A stretch of 64,000 bases of DNA from Nitratireductor aestuarii (GTDB taxonomy: Bacteria; Pseudomonadota; Alphaproteobacteria; Rhizobiales; Rhizobiaceae). Of this stretch, positions 42,391 through 51,843 are shown in pieces. The translations under genes were made by a program, and so were the position numbers. The notes beneath the pieces are model-generated. The model was not told the origin of the DNA. It made no database searches and saw only the letters and a list, made by a program, of their open reading frames with translations. Positions within the stretch are counted from its first letter, which is position 1, and the number at the start of each line of letters is the position of its first letter. The stretch is taken from assembly GCF_014641695.1 (NCBI RefSeq), contig NZ_BMIF01000006.1:1-64000 (forward strand), given 5' to 3'.

Positions 42391-43575
42391 TTACTTCCTC
42401 AGGAGTTCGCGTGCGAGCACCATGCGATGAACTTCGGACGGGCCTTCGCCGATGCGCTTGATGCGTAGCTCGCGGTACCAGCGCTCAAGCGGCATCTCAC
42501 GGGCAACACCCATGCCGCCGAGGATCTGGATGCAGCGGTCGACGACGCGCCCGGCCGTTTCGGTCGAGACGACCTTGGCAATGGATGCGTCCGTCTTGAT
42601 GTCGCGGCCGAGGTCGCCGTTCCAGGCTGCCTGGAAAACGAGGAGACGCGCTGCACGCAGTTCCATCTCGCTGTCCGCGATCATCCACTGAATCGCCTGC
42701 TTGTCGGCGAGCAGCGACTTGTGGACGTTGCGCTGGCGTGCGTAGTCGATGGCAATGTCAAGGGCTGCCTGGGCAATGCCGATAACAGCAGCGGAGTAAG
42801 GTACGCGTGCATGAACCAGCCATGACTGGCAGATTGCGAAGCCCTTGCCTTCTTCGCCGAGCAGGTTGCCCGCCGGCACCCGGACGTTGTCGAAGTGTAC
42901 TTCGTAAGGCGCGTAGGAACGGATCACACCGATCTCGCGGCAAGTGATGCCTGGGGTATCGCGATCGACGATGAAAGCCGAGATACCCTTCTCGCCCTTG
43001 GCGAAAACGATGCCCCAATCAGCCTTGTCGGCACCGGTGATCCAAAGCTTGGTGCCATTGATGACGTAGTGGTCGCCATCGCGGACGACGGTCGTCTCGA
43101 TCTTGCGCGCCGGATCAGAACCGCCGGCTGCTTCCGAAATTGCAACGAAGTTCTTCTTGCCGCCCTGGATGCCAGCAACACCATATTTCTGACGCTGCTC
43201 TTCCGTGCCGAGCCAGATGACGGAGGGCGGATCGATACCAAAGGCGCCGCAAGCCGGCACATAAGCACCCATACGGCACTTGGCGGCTTCTTCAGCAACG
43301 ATCACCTGGCCGAGTAGGCCAAGGCCGCCACCGCCGTATTCCTCGGGAGAGGCCATACACCACAGGCCGGCCGCCTTCGCCTTCTCGCGCAGCTTCGCCA
43401 GCTCATCTGCTGGGAGCGCGTAAGAGTCATAAGGCTGGCGCTCTTCAACGGGACGAACCTCTTCAGTCATGAACCGGCGGATCGTGTCGCGGAGCATGAC
43501 GAAATGTTCAGGCATCTCCCAGGCACCGCTCAGGCTCGGGTCCTGGTCTTTGGCGGCTACTGCTATTTTTGTCAT
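42391..43575 (-). CDS. Acyl-CoA dehydrogenase
   Basis: A 394-residue flavoprotein. The FAD loop is VAISEAAGGSDPARKIET (in place of TEPxAGSD), with LWITGADKADWG and the C-terminal QILGGMGVAREMPLERWYRELR segment. The N-terminal lid EEYGGGGLGLLGQV is canonical. The ATG of MTKIAVAAKDQ is chosen over a start 16 codons earlier because an AGAG-type ribosome site precedes it and the extra residues are unlike the family. First gene of a minus-strand operon divergent from an IclR regulator. Confidence 0.87.
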   Translation of the reverse strand: MTKIAVAAKDQDPSLSGAWEMPEHFVMLRDTIRRFMTEEVRPVEERQPYDSYALPADELAKLREKAKAAGLWCMASPEEYGGGGLGLLGQVIVAEEAAKCRMGAYVPACGAFGIDPPSVIWLGTEEQRQKYGVAGIQGGKKNFVAISEAAGGSDPARKIETTVVRDGDHYVINGTKLWITGADKADWGIVFAKGEKGISAFIVDRDTPGITCREIGVIRSYAPYEVHFDNVRVPAGNLLGEEGKGFAICQSWLVHARVPYSAAVIGIAQAALDIAIDYARQRNVHKSLLADKQAIQWMIADSEMELRAARLLVFQAAWNGDLGRDIKTDASIAKVVSTETAGRVVDRCIQILGGMGVAREMPLERWYRELRIKRIGEGPSEVHRMVLARELLRK

Positions 43576-43601
43576 CAGGTACTCTTTTCTTGCCAACAAG
43601 G

Positions 43602-43637
43602 CAGTTGTGCAACTGAGATGCATCGACTACAGATGCA
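43602..43637. promoter_or_regulatory. Two palindromes in the IclR / acyl-CoA dehydrogenase intergenic region
   Basis: CAGTTG-TG-CAACTG (43602-43615) and TGCATC-N7-GATGCA (43619-43637) lie between the divergent starts. Perfect inverted repeats here are candidate operators for the IclR regulator, controlling both itself and the catabolic operon. Confidence 0.6.
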
Positions 43638-43694
43638 CCAAGTCATTATTTGACATTGTTAATTTTTATCGGTTCCACATAGGGAGTAAGAAGG

Positions 43695-44480
43695 ATGTCC
43701 CAGACCTTCAGCAAAGGATTGAAGGTTCTTGAAGCGTTGGCCTACAGCTCGGAGCCCAAGGGCCTGTCGGAACTGTCTCGCGAACTTGACATGAACCAGA
43801 GCGCTGTTCAGCGGCATCTCAATGCGCTTGTGGCGGCTGGTTATGCGGAACAGCCGAAGGGAAGCCGCAAGTATCAGCTGACCACGTCCCTGTGGGAGCT
43901 CGGGATGCGGTCCATTGCCGACAACAGCGCACGTCGCCTTCTGCGCCCCACGCTGCGGCTGGGCAGCCAGGCAACCGGCTACACCTGCTTCTTCGCCATG
44001 CTGACCTTCCCGTTTGTCGTTTACCTCGAGCGCGTGGAAGGTCCGCGTAGCCAGCCGCACTCCGCGGAAATCGGAACCAAGATCCCGTTGCCGGGAACGG
44101 CCTCCGGCCGTGCCATGATGCCCTACCTTCCCGCTTCCATGCGGCAAGCTCTGAGCAAGGATGCAACTGACTGGACTGGTCATCTGCAATACAAGGGCTT
44201 TCCGGCTGATTGGATTGAGGAGACCATCAAGGAAGTCCGCAAGACGCGATACGCCGTTTCTCAAAGTGGTATCCGAAAGGGTCGAAACTCGATTGCCGCG
44301 CCCGTTTGGGCCGACAGCGCGCTGCCGTTCGGCTCCATCGTGCTGACGGCCGGAGAAGACGAACTTCGACCGGAAGCCTTCCCCACGATCGGCGCCAAGG
44401 TGCTGGAGCTCGCGGAAGAAGCAACCATCAGCCTCGGTGGTGCCAAATTCCGCAACGCGGCGGAATTGACGCCCTACTGA
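43695..44480 (+). CDS. IclR-family transcriptional regulator
   Basis: A 261-residue regulator: N-terminal winged helix-turn-helix at about 18-60 (LSELSRELDMNQSAVQRHL then GYAEQPKGSRKYQLT) and a C-terminal effector-binding GAF-like domain. It is transcribed away from the acyl-CoA dehydrogenase operon and from a region with two perfect palindromes, so it probably senses the substrate or a CoA ester and regulates that operon. Confidence 0.88.
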   Translation: MSQTFSKGLKVLEALAYSSEPKGLSELSRELDMNQSAVQRHLNALVAAGYAEQPKGSRKYQLTTSLWELGMRSIADNSARRLLRPTLRLGSQATGYTCFFAMLTFPFVVYLERVEGPRSQPHSAEIGTKIPLPGTASGRAMMPYLPASMRQALSKDATDWTGHLQYKGFPADWIEETIKEVRKTRYAVSQSGIRKGRNSIAAPVWADSALPFGSIVLTAGEDELRPEAFPTIGAKVLELAEEATISLGGAKFRNAAELTPY

Positions 44481-44490
44481 TCCGAGACGG

Positions 44491-44527
44491 CCGGGGGCAA
44501 GCGAAGTCACTTCTTTGCTTTCCCCGG
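44491..44527. terminator. Hairpin between convergent iclR and rraA-like genes
   Basis: CCGGGGGCAAGCGAAG and CTTCTTTGCTTTCCCCGG form an interrupted stem-loop (three bulged bases) spanning the end of the RraA-like gene, 10 bases after the iclR stop. It lacks a U-tail, so its role as a terminator is tentative. Confidence 0.35.
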
Positions 44528-45238
44528 CAGATCGGCGACGTGCACACCTTCGGCAATGGCCTTGATGCGGAGCACCTCGAGCGCATGCTGCTCTTCGGCG
44601 AAGCTCACGATATCATCGGCTCTCTCAGGCGGAATGACACAGACGCCGGTATCATCGGCAACAATGATGTCGCCCGGGCGGATGCCAACGCCGTGCAGTT
44701 CAACGGGGCCATTGATCTCGACCGTATCGACGCGCCACTTGCCCGTCATGGGGCTGATTTCGGTCGACCAGAACGGAAAGCCGATCTCCCGCGAATGGCC
44801 GACATCGCGGATGCCGCCCTTGACGATGGCGCCGGTAATGCCGTGGCGCTTGGCGATCATGGATGAAATCCCACCCATGTTGGAAAGGCCCTCAACGCCA
44901 TCGATGACCAGAATGTCACCTTCAGTCGCCTGATTATGCGCCTCCATTTCGGCCATACCGTTGCGATTGGTCTGGGCGCGCTCATGGGGCGTCAGGACGG
45001 CAGATGACATCTGGTTCCGAACCGTCGTAGCCGTGCCAACAATCGCAGCACCGGCAATGGTGGGACGGTAGAGGGATGCTGGCAGCGTTCCCGCGATACC
45101 GAAATGGTCCATCGCATCCGAGATCATGCTGCTGTCACAGCCAATGGCACGAATTCGTTCAATTATTCCTTCCGGTGCGCGTGGCACCTGAGCCATGCGG
45201 ATGCGCTCCGCGGCGATCTTCCCGGTCAGACGTTTCAT
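44507..45238 (-). CDS. RraA-like / 4-hydroxy-4-methyl-2-oxoglutarate aldolase family protein
   Basis: A 243-residue RraA-fold protein. The signature GAIVKGGIRDVGHSREIGFPFWS has the Arg and Asp of HMG/CHA aldolases (seen as VKGGIRDV), and the partner motif is GDIIVADDTGVCVIPPE. Class II pyruvate aldolases of this family cleave 4-hydroxy-2-oxo acids or decarboxylate oxaloacetate with Mg2+. It is last in a ThDP enzyme-tctC-rraA unit, so it likely acts on a 2-oxo acid from the same route. An RNase E regulator role is unlikely in this setting. Confidence 0.82.
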   Translation of the reverse strand: MKRLTGKIAAERIRMAQVPRAPEGIIERIRAIGCDSSMISDAMDHFGIAGTLPASLYRPTIAGAAIVGTATTVRNQMSSAVLTPHERAQTNRNGMAEMEAHNQATEGDILVIDGVEGLSNMGGISSMIAKRHGITGAIVKGGIRDVGHSREIGFPFWSTEISPMTGKWRVDTVEINGPVELHGVGIRPGDIIVADDTGVCVIPPERADDIVSFAEEQHALEVLRIKAIAEGVHVADLPGKAKK

Positions 45239-45305
45239 GGCACGATCCAGTTAGAACAGGAGTTGGAGTCCGGGGCCGGCGTACCAGCCCCGGATGTGAC
45301 CTGCG

Positions 45306-46259
45306 TTACTCTGCCTTGATGCCGCGCTCTTCAGCGAGCTTCTTCCACTGAGCAACTTCGGTATCAACGAGCTCCTTGAACTCGGCAGGGGTCATGGCAA
45401 CCGCCTTGGAGTCGAGCTTGGTCAGGAACTCCTGGCCGCCGTCCGACGCGAAGACGTCAACGATTTCCTTGTTCAGCTTCTGAACAATATCGTCCGGCGT
45501 ACCAGCGGGCGCAAAGACGCCGAGCCAGAAACCAGAGCTTGCGCCCTTGATGCCGAGTTCTTCCGTGGAAGGAACGTCCGGCAGGGCAGCGGCACGCTCA
45601 GCACCCATCACAGCAAGCGCGCGGATCTGGCCAGCCTTCACATTGCCGAGAACAGCAGTGATGGAACCGGCATAGATATCGGCACGGCCGCCAATCAGGT
45701 CGACCATCGCCTCGGTACCGCCCTTGTAGTGGACTGGCTCAACGTTGGCGCCCGTGGCCGCAGTGAAGAGCTCACCTGCGAAGTGGGTGGAGCTTCCCAG
45801 GCCAGCGGTGGCCAGGAAGAGATCGCGAGTCTTGGATTCTTCAGCCAGTTCCTCGACGGTGGTGGCCTTCACCTGGGAGCCAACGGTGATCACAAACGGC
45901 GACTCCGACGGCATTGCCACAGGAACCATTGCAAGCGGATCGTATGGCAAGTCCTCATAGACAGCCGGAGCCGTCGTGTAGGCGGAAGTCGTCAGCAGGA
46001 TCGTGTAGCCGTCTGCCGGAGCTTCGGCGACATAAGCCGTACCGATGGTCGAACCCGCACCAGGACGGTTGTCAACGATAACGTTCTGGCCCCAACGGTT
46101 CTGCAATTCGGTGGCAAGGAAGCGTGCTACCGGGTCAGACGAGCCGGACGGGCTGTACGGGACAACAATCGTGATTTGCTTGCTAGGATAGTCCTGCGCC
46201 ATGACTGGCGTCATTGCTACAGCGAGAGCAGTCAATACAGATGAAATAAGAAGTTTCAT
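45306..46259 (-). CDS. tctC: TctC-family solute receptor (copy 2)
   Basis: A 317-residue periplasmic receptor with a signal peptide ending in VMAQ and the landmarks VPYSPSGSSDPVARF and RPGAGSTIGTAYVAE. It is close to the tctC at 32301 across its full length (for instance both share FLATAGLGSSTHFAGEL). No second tctAB is nearby, so both receptors may share the single TctAB pair. It lies between a ThDP-enzyme gene and the RraA-like gene. Confidence 0.88.
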   Translation of the reverse strand: MKLLISSVLTALAVAMTPVMAQDYPSKQITIVVPYSPSGSSDPVARFLATELQNRWGQNVIVDNRPGAGSTIGTAYVAEAPADGYTILLTTSAYTTAPAVYEDLPYDPLAMVPVAMPSESPFVITVGSQVKATTVEELAEESKTRDLFLATAGLGSSTHFAGELFTAATGANVEPVHYKGGTEAMVDLIGGRADIYAGSITAVLGNVKAGQIRALAVMGAERAAALPDVPSTEELGIKGASSGFWLGVFAPAGTPDDIVQKLNKEIVDVFASDGGQEFLTKLDSKAVAMTPAEFKELVDTEVAQWKKLAEERGIKAE

Positions 46260-46317
46260 TCCATTCCTCCCAAGGAAGGTTTGAGGTTATTGATATTGGC
46301 AGTTCAATTCCGGCAGT

Positions 46318-48006
46318 TTATTTGCTCCTCTTCGTCTGCCGACGCATTGTTGGAGCCATGACTCTGTCGGAAATCCGGATGTCCCAGAGCGCAGAACCTG
46401 TGCCCTCCTCAAAGGAGCGCACCAGATCCGGCAATTGTGCAGTGTCTGTTATGATATGGCCATCGAGGCCGAACCCGCGGGCGATGGCAGCAAGATTGCC
46501 ATAGCCGAAGACCGCACCGCGTTCATGGATGCCGTCGGCCCGTAGCTTATGGATTTCCGACCCGTACGCGCCATCATTGTAGATGATGATGAGCAGCTTC
46601 AGTCCCGAGCGGACGAGCGTTTCCAGCTCCTGGATATGCATCAGGAAGCCGCCATCGCCTTCAATCAGCACAACCGGTTGTTCGGGCCGGTAAGCGGCGC
46701 GGCCAATCGCATAAGAAAGGCCGTTGCCGATCGCACCGAATTCGCGAATGGTCAGGAAATCGCTGGCATTGCGGCCATAGAAGTGAGACGCAAAATAGGC
46801 CGAGTGTCCGGCAGAATTCACCAGTGCCCAGTCCTTTGGCAGAGCACTGTCGAGCGCTGCCGTCAGATCACGCGGATCGAGCCCAGTCAGCGGCTCGCCA
46901 TATTCGACGGTATCGGCCGGCTCGCTGAGGACGCGCTTCGCAATAGCCTGGACGTCCCAGACGGCTTTGCGCTTAACGCCTGCCGTTTCCAGCTCATGGC
47001 AGAGAGCTTCCAAGGTCAGGCGGGCGTCACCGATGACATGCAGCGCCGCCGGAACCTGTCCATGGCGGACGATCTGCGGATTGCTGTCAATCTGGATCAC
47101 CTGCTCCGGACGGAACAGCGTATTGAGGTCGCTTGTATGTCGCGTCAGGCTGGTGCCGACGGCTAGGATGAGATCCGCCTGCGCGAAGGCCTCGCGTGTT
47201 GCCTCATGGGCAAAGCCGCCAGCAAAACCCACGTCACGTGAATGGCCGTTGAAGAGGCCGCGCACGGGCAGGGTGGCAGACAAGCCGCCATCGATCAGGT
47301 CCGCCAGACGCTGGCAGGCCTCGGCGGCACCGCTGGCGAGCACTCCGCGCCCACCAACGATGATGACGCGTTCAGCCCCGGCGATCCGGTCCACAACCAG
47401 CTTGAGCATGGCCGCCGAAGGGGTGACAGGCTGGGCAGGCGGAAGAACATCGAGCGAAGGAACATAGTTGAAGTCGCCGAGGGACTCCTGCTGCATATCG
47501 AGAGGCATGCCGAGCACGACGGGCACCTTGCGCGTCCGGGCCGTAATGAAGGCTTCCTGCACGCAGTGGAGCGCAACTTTCTTGTCGCGCGCGGCAATAT
47601 AAACTGCGCCGCAGGCCGTGACGTAAGGCGCCTGATCTACATACTGGTTGTACCAGGTCGCTCCGACCGGCGCTTCGCCAGCAAAGACCACGAGGGGAAT
47701 TCTTGCCTGGACGGCTGTGGTGAGCGCAGTCATGAGCTGCGTAAGTCCGGGGCCGCAGGTAACAGAGGCAACCCCCACCTCGCCGCTTGCCAGCGCATAG
47801 GCGGTTGCCATCGCACAGGCGGCATGCTCATGGCGTACGTGATAGGCCCGAACATCCGGGAGGTCAGCCAGAGCAGCTTCCCAGTGCATGTTGCCATCGC
47901 CACTGAGTCCGAAGATGGTCCTCACGCCCTCCGCGTGGAAGGCTCTGGCGGTGGCCTGGAAAACCCGCAAATCGTCCAAACTGCTCTCCCGTTCCTCGCC
48001 CTGCAC
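46318..48006 (-). CDS. ThDP-dependent enzyme of the acetolactate synthase/benzoylformate decarboxylase family (copy 2)
   Basis: A 562-residue paralog of the enzyme at 33358, with the same cofactor-activating Glu60 (HVRHEHAACAMATAYA), IEGDGGFLMHIQELETL and IIYNDGAYGSEIHK. The two align over their whole length with long shared runs such as VASVTCGPGLTQ. The pairing with a TctC gene is repeated too, so the two-gene block was duplicated as a unit or recruited twice. Reaction unknown; carbon-carbon lyase or decarboxylase is likely. Confidence 0.82.
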   Translation of the reverse strand: MQGEERESSLDDLRVFQATARAFHAEGVRTIFGLSGDGNMHWEAALADLPDVRAYHVRHEHAACAMATAYALASGEVGVASVTCGPGLTQLMTALTTAVQARIPLVVFAGEAPVGATWYNQYVDQAPYVTACGAVYIAARDKKVALHCVQEAFITARTRKVPVVLGMPLDMQQESLGDFNYVPSLDVLPPAQPVTPSAAMLKLVVDRIAGAERVIIVGGRGVLASGAAEACQRLADLIDGGLSATLPVRGLFNGHSRDVGFAGGFAHEATREAFAQADLILAVGTSLTRHTSDLNTLFRPEQVIQIDSNPQIVRHGQVPAALHVIGDARLTLEALCHELETAGVKRKAVWDVQAIAKRVLSEPADTVEYGEPLTGLDPRDLTAALDSALPKDWALVNSAGHSAYFASHFYGRNASDFLTIREFGAIGNGLSYAIGRAAYRPEQPVVLIEGDGGFLMHIQELETLVRSGLKLLIIIYNDGAYGSEIHKLRADGIHERGAVFGYGNLAAIARGFGLDGHIITDTAQLPDLVRSFEEGTGSALWDIRISDRVMAPTMRRQTKRSK

Positions 48007-48502
48007 GATCGTAACTCAACTAATTGACTAGTCTGACCGTATGACAGTGATAACCACTTACGGCATCCAGTTCAATAGTGCACATCATTTTACACAGGAA
48101 CACATCAAATAGTGATGTATCGCATTCCTTTTTGCCCAGGCCGCCTAATGGCGTAGTGGAATTGTTGCAAAATTTAGCGTGCCTCATCGCGCCCTTCGCG
48201 AAACCAAATCTTTGTTTCGATGAGCATTACAAAAAGTTTGGCATGCAACTGGACGCTCGGGACATACATCGCTGAGGCAGGGCCGAAAACGCCGCGGCCC
48301 CGCTTATTCAGCAGGGATAGCAATGGTGTCCACTCAAGCCAGGAAGCAGGCCGTTCGCTACGCCCGGTGATCGACAGCGGGTTTCCGCTCGAAACAGTAG
48401 GATGCCCACCTCCGCATGGGCGAAGGCGTTCACATCGGCAAGTGATGTTGTCGATGGCCTGATGGCGAAGGGAAGCGTTGCCGCCCTTCCCTACCTACTG
48501 TG
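48007..48502. other. 496-base region without a supported gene
   Basis: It must hold the promoter for the second ThDP-tctC-rraA unit. Short open frames exist but lack ribosome-binding sites and protein-like composition. No terminator for the class III CoA-transferase gene, palindrome or repeat was recognised with confidence. Confidence 0.4.
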
Positions 48503-49705
48503 TCAGATCACGCCGCGAGCGGACAAATCATCTAGCTCTGCATCGGATAGACCGATTTCGCTCAGAATCTGGCGGGTGTCTGCGCCCAGCAGTGGCGGCG
48601 GCAGTTGGGTCGAGACCGGCTCACCGTCCACAGTAAATCCGGGTCGCAGAACCTTCACAGGCCGTCCGTCGGGCAGAACGCCTTCGAAGGTTGCCAGCTG
48701 CTCACGGCCCGTAACCTGCGGATGGGCAAGCGCCTGCGGAACCGTAAGCACCTCACCGGCAGGAACGCCAAGGGCAGTTAGCTTTTCTGCACATCCCGTC
48801 ACTTCAAGTTCGGCCAGTTTGGCCTCGATCAGTGGCAGAAGCTCCTTGCGATGCGCCTTTCGATCATCACGGGTGCGGAACATGGGTTCGTGAATCAGAT
48901 GCTCAAGCCCGAGATAGCGGGCCAGCGCCTCCCACTGTTCCTGCTTGTTGGCAGTAATGTTCAGCAGGCCATCCTTGCAGCGAAACGCGCCTGACGGAGC
49001 GGACGTCGAATTTTCATTGCCGATCGGACGTGGCTCCGTGCCTGCGGTGAGCCAGTTGGAGACAGCCCAGCCCATGGTCGCAAGCACCGAGCTCATCATT
49101 GACACATCGATGAAAGCGCCACGTTTCGGCGCAACGAGTGCGGCACAGATTGCCATCGCGGCAGTGATACCACCGATGGAGTCCGCAACCGGATAGCCGA
49201 CACGCAACGGGCGGTCCGGAGCCTCGCCGGTTACCGACATGATGCCTGCTGTGCCCTGGACAATCTGGTCGTAGGCAGGACGCTCGCTGAGCGGGCCGTC
49301 CTGTCCGAAGCCGGAGATCGCGCAATAGATCAGGTCGGGCCGCTCTTTCTTCAACTCTTCGTAGCCAAGGCCGAGTCGGTCCATGACCCCCGGGCGGAAA
49401 TTCTCCACCACCACATCTGCGGTGCGCACGAGCTGGCGGAAAAGCTTTGCCCCCTCGGGCAACTTCAGATTGAGCGTGACCGATCGCTTGCCCGCATTCT
49501 GTGCAATGAACGATGCACCCATATTGGCCGCGTTCAGCTTACGGTCGTCGCCCAGTTGCCGCGCGAGGTCGCCACGGCCGACTGGCTCGACCTTGATGAC
49601 CTCGGCGCCCATGGAAGCTATCTGGTAACAGGCCAATGGTCCGGAAAGGACGTTGGTCAGATCAAGAACGCGGATGCCATCCAGCGGCCGGAATGATGAA
49701 GTCAA
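48503..49705 (-). CDS. Class III CoA-transferase (CaiB/BaiF family), second copy
   Basis: A 400-residue CoA-transferase with IRVLDLTNVLSGPLACYQIA, VVVENFRPGVMDRLGLG and the probable nucleophile Asp175 in YPVADSIGGI. It is the third gene of an operon after an acyl-CoA dehydrogenase and an NDP-forming synthetase, starting 27 bases after the synthetase stop. Two different activation enzymes in one operon suggest either two acids or CoA recycling between substrate and product. Confidence 0.87.
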   Translation of the reverse strand: MTSSFRPLDGIRVLDLTNVLSGPLACYQIASMGAEVIKVEPVGRGDLARQLGDDRKLNAANMGASFIAQNAGKRSVTLNLKLPEGAKLFRQLVRTADVVVENFRPGVMDRLGLGYEELKKERPDLIYCAISGFGQDGPLSERPAYDQIVQGTAGIMSVTGEAPDRPLRVGYPVADSIGGITAAMAICAALVAPKRGAFIDVSMMSSVLATMGWAVSNWLTAGTEPRPIGNENSTSAPSGAFRCKDGLLNITANKQEQWEALARYLGLEHLIHEPMFRTRDDRKAHRKELLPLIEAKLAELEVTGCAEKLTALGVPAGEVLTVPQALAHPQVTGREQLATFEGVLPDGRPVKVLRPGFTVDGEPVSTQLPPPLLGADTRQILSEIGLSDAELDDLSARGVI

Positions 49706-49732
49706 CCTGATACTCCCTGGGCCTGCTTGAGA

Positions 49733-51841
49733 TTATTGTTGGAGGCGAATGAGCGCGTCGACGGCGACGACACCCTCGCCCTCCCCTCCGATAATAACCG
49801 GATTGATTTCGGCCTCGGCTACACGGGGATCGCGCATAAGGCAAGAGAGGGTGCTCGCCAGCCGTGCCAGATCCTCAAGATCGCCCTTCTGCGCACCCCG
49901 ATAGCCGCGCAGCGGAGCAAAGCCCCGGATGCTTCCGATCATCTCGCGCGCGGTTGGAAGGCCAACGGGTGCGGGATGAACGGTAACGTCGCCGTAGACT
50001 TCCGCCAGCACGCCGCCCATTCCCAGCGTCAGCACAGGGCCGACCAGCGGATCGCGCGTGATACCCACGAGTGCCTCGCCGACGCCTCGCCGCATTTCCT
50101 GCACCAGAACGCCTTCGTCGCGATAGCCCGGGTGGTAGCTTTGGGCGGATGCGCGGATCTTTTCAACGGCTGCCGCCAGTTCTTCCTGGCTCTTGATGTT
50201 CAGGGCAACCGCGCCCGCTTCCGACTTGTGCGGCAGGTCCGGAGAAACGACCTTGGCGACGAGCGGGTAGCGCAGCCTTTCTGCCTTTTCGACCCCCTCG
50301 CCCGGTGCCAGTTGCACTTGCTGCGGGAATGGGACGCCCAGCGTGCGGAGGATCGCACCCGAGGTGCTTTCATCAAGAACCTGCTGGCCAGTGGAAACCG
50401 CCGCATCGATGAGCGCCGTCACTTCGGCAGGCAGGTCCTGGCCTTCAAGCCCCTCGGCAATGCGCAAAGGCTCCATGATCATGGAGAGGACTTCAGCGCC
50501 TGCTTCAACCGAAGCAAAGGCCGTGACACCGCCCTCTCGCATCATGCGCAGGCTGTCCGGTGCATGGGGCAGTGGAATGGCGACAACCGGCGCGCTGCCT
50601 TCCGGCGCTTCCGCGATTGCGTCGATGACAGGCTTCACGGCCAGTTCTGGATTGAACTGGGCGGACGAACCGGTTGCAACGACGAGCAGGCCCATCTCCG
50701 GGTCGCGGATAAGGGTTGAAACGACAGCCTTCATCGTGTCGTAGCGCGCGCCAGCAAGCGTGACGTCGACCAGCTTGCCCGATCCGAGCGCGATCTTCTG
50801 GGCGCTCAACACCTTTCGCGATTCCGCGCTGCAACCAGCGATCTCGACACCGCGCAGGCTGAGCTGATCGATGACCATTGCGCCGCCGCCGCCGGTGGTC
50901 GAAACAACCGTGACCTTCCGGGGACGATTGGGATCAGCCTTGGTACGGGCTAGCGCCGCAGGCGCATCAAGGAAGGAGTCCAGAAGATCAACACGGCGGA
51001 TGCCATTGGCCGTCAGGAAACTCGTGACCGCAGCCTGCGACCCGACGAGCGCTCCGGTATGGGAGACCGCAAGGGCCTTTCCTTCGTCCGAGCGGCCCAG
51101 CGTATAGGCCACCACCGGCTTTCCAGCCTGCGCTGCCCGCCGTCCGAATTCCGCCAGCTCATCCGCATCGCGGATGGTTTCCAGGAAAAGGGCGAAGGAT
51201 GTGACCGCCGGATCGTCCAGCAGTGCAAGACCCAGAGCGCCGGCGCCCGAAGCTGCCTCATTGCCTAGTGAGATCAGGCGCGAGAATGCTGCGCCGCGCT
51301 GTGCGCCACGCGAAAGCAGCGTACCGATGATCGAGCCGCTTTGCGACAGCACGGCGGTTCCACCCTTCTGAATGCTCGAGGCACCGAAGGCTGCATTGGT
51401 GGTGCAGACGAAGCCGTTGTGCGTGTTCACCACGCCCATGGAGTTGGGGCCGATGAGGAAGATCCCAGCCTCTTTCGCGATGGCGGTGATGCGCGCCTGA
51501 CGCTCGAGACCCGCTTCGCCAGCCTCTGCAAAACCGTCGGCCAGAACCGAGACGACCTTTACGCCTGCCTCGGCGCAATCGCGCAGCGCAGCCTCGACGG
51601 CGTCAGTCGGCACCAGCAGATAGGCATGCTCCACCGGCTCCGGGATTAACGCTATTGTCGGATAAGCCTTGTGTCCGAGGATCTCCGCGCGGCCAGGATT
51701 GACCGGATATATTTTGCCCTTGAACCCGTTAGCGATCATGAACCGCATCGGCCGCGCCGACAGCTTCGTCTCGTCGCCGGAAATTCCGACCAGGGCAACG
51801 CTCGTCGGATCGACCAGAGCTTTCAGAAGATCAGTGTTCAT
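49733..51841 (-). CDS. Acyl-CoA synthetase (NDP-forming), second copy
   Basis: A 702-residue fused protein with the same order as its paralog at 30036: CoA-binding domain (VALVGISGDETKLSARP), ligase domain with the phospho-His in SHTGALVGS, and C-terminal ATP-grasp (KVVSPDLPHKSEAGAVAL, LTLGMGGVLAEVYGD). The ATG of MNTDLLKALVD, two bases after the acyl-CoA dehydrogenase stop, is preferred; the 70-codon longer frame only reads antisense-like sequence inside the upstream gene. Confidence 0.87.
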   Translation of the reverse strand: MNTDLLKALVDPTSVALVGISGDETKLSARPMRFMIANGFKGKIYPVNPGRAEILGHKAYPTIALIPEPVEHAYLLVPTDAVEAALRDCAEAGVKVVSVLADGFAEAGEAGLERQARITAIAKEAGIFLIGPNSMGVVNTHNGFVCTTNAAFGASSIQKGGTAVLSQSGSIIGTLLSRGAQRGAAFSRLISLGNEAASGAGALGLALLDDPAVTSFALFLETIRDADELAEFGRRAAQAGKPVVAYTLGRSDEGKALAVSHTGALVGSQAAVTSFLTANGIRRVDLLDSFLDAPAALARTKADPNRPRKVTVVSTTGGGGAMVIDQLSLRGVEIAGCSAESRKVLSAQKIALGSGKLVDVTLAGARYDTMKAVVSTLIRDPEMGLLVVATGSSAQFNPELAVKPVIDAIAEAPEGSAPVVAIPLPHAPDSLRMMREGGVTAFASVEAGAEVLSMIMEPLRIAEGLEGQDLPAEVTALIDAAVSTGQQVLDESTSGAILRTLGVPFPQQVQLAPGEGVEKAERLRYPLVAKVVSPDLPHKSEAGAVALNIKSQEELAAAVEKIRASAQSYHPGYRDEGVLVQEMRRGVGEALVGITRDPLVGPVLTLGMGGVLAEVYGDVTVHPAPVGLPTAREMIGSIRGFAPLRGYRGAQKGDLEDLARLASTLSCLMRDPRVAEAEINPVIIGGEGEGVVAVDALIRLQQ

Positions 51842-51843
51842 TC

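Noticed and set aside
44507-45238. RNase E inhibitor RraA
   Set aside because: The longer protein with aldolase Arg-x-Asp residues in a catabolic unit fits the HMG aldolase branch.
48078-48275. 65-codon frame in the 496-base gap
   Set aside because: No ribosome-binding site, Cys/His-rich random composition, no similar neighbour.
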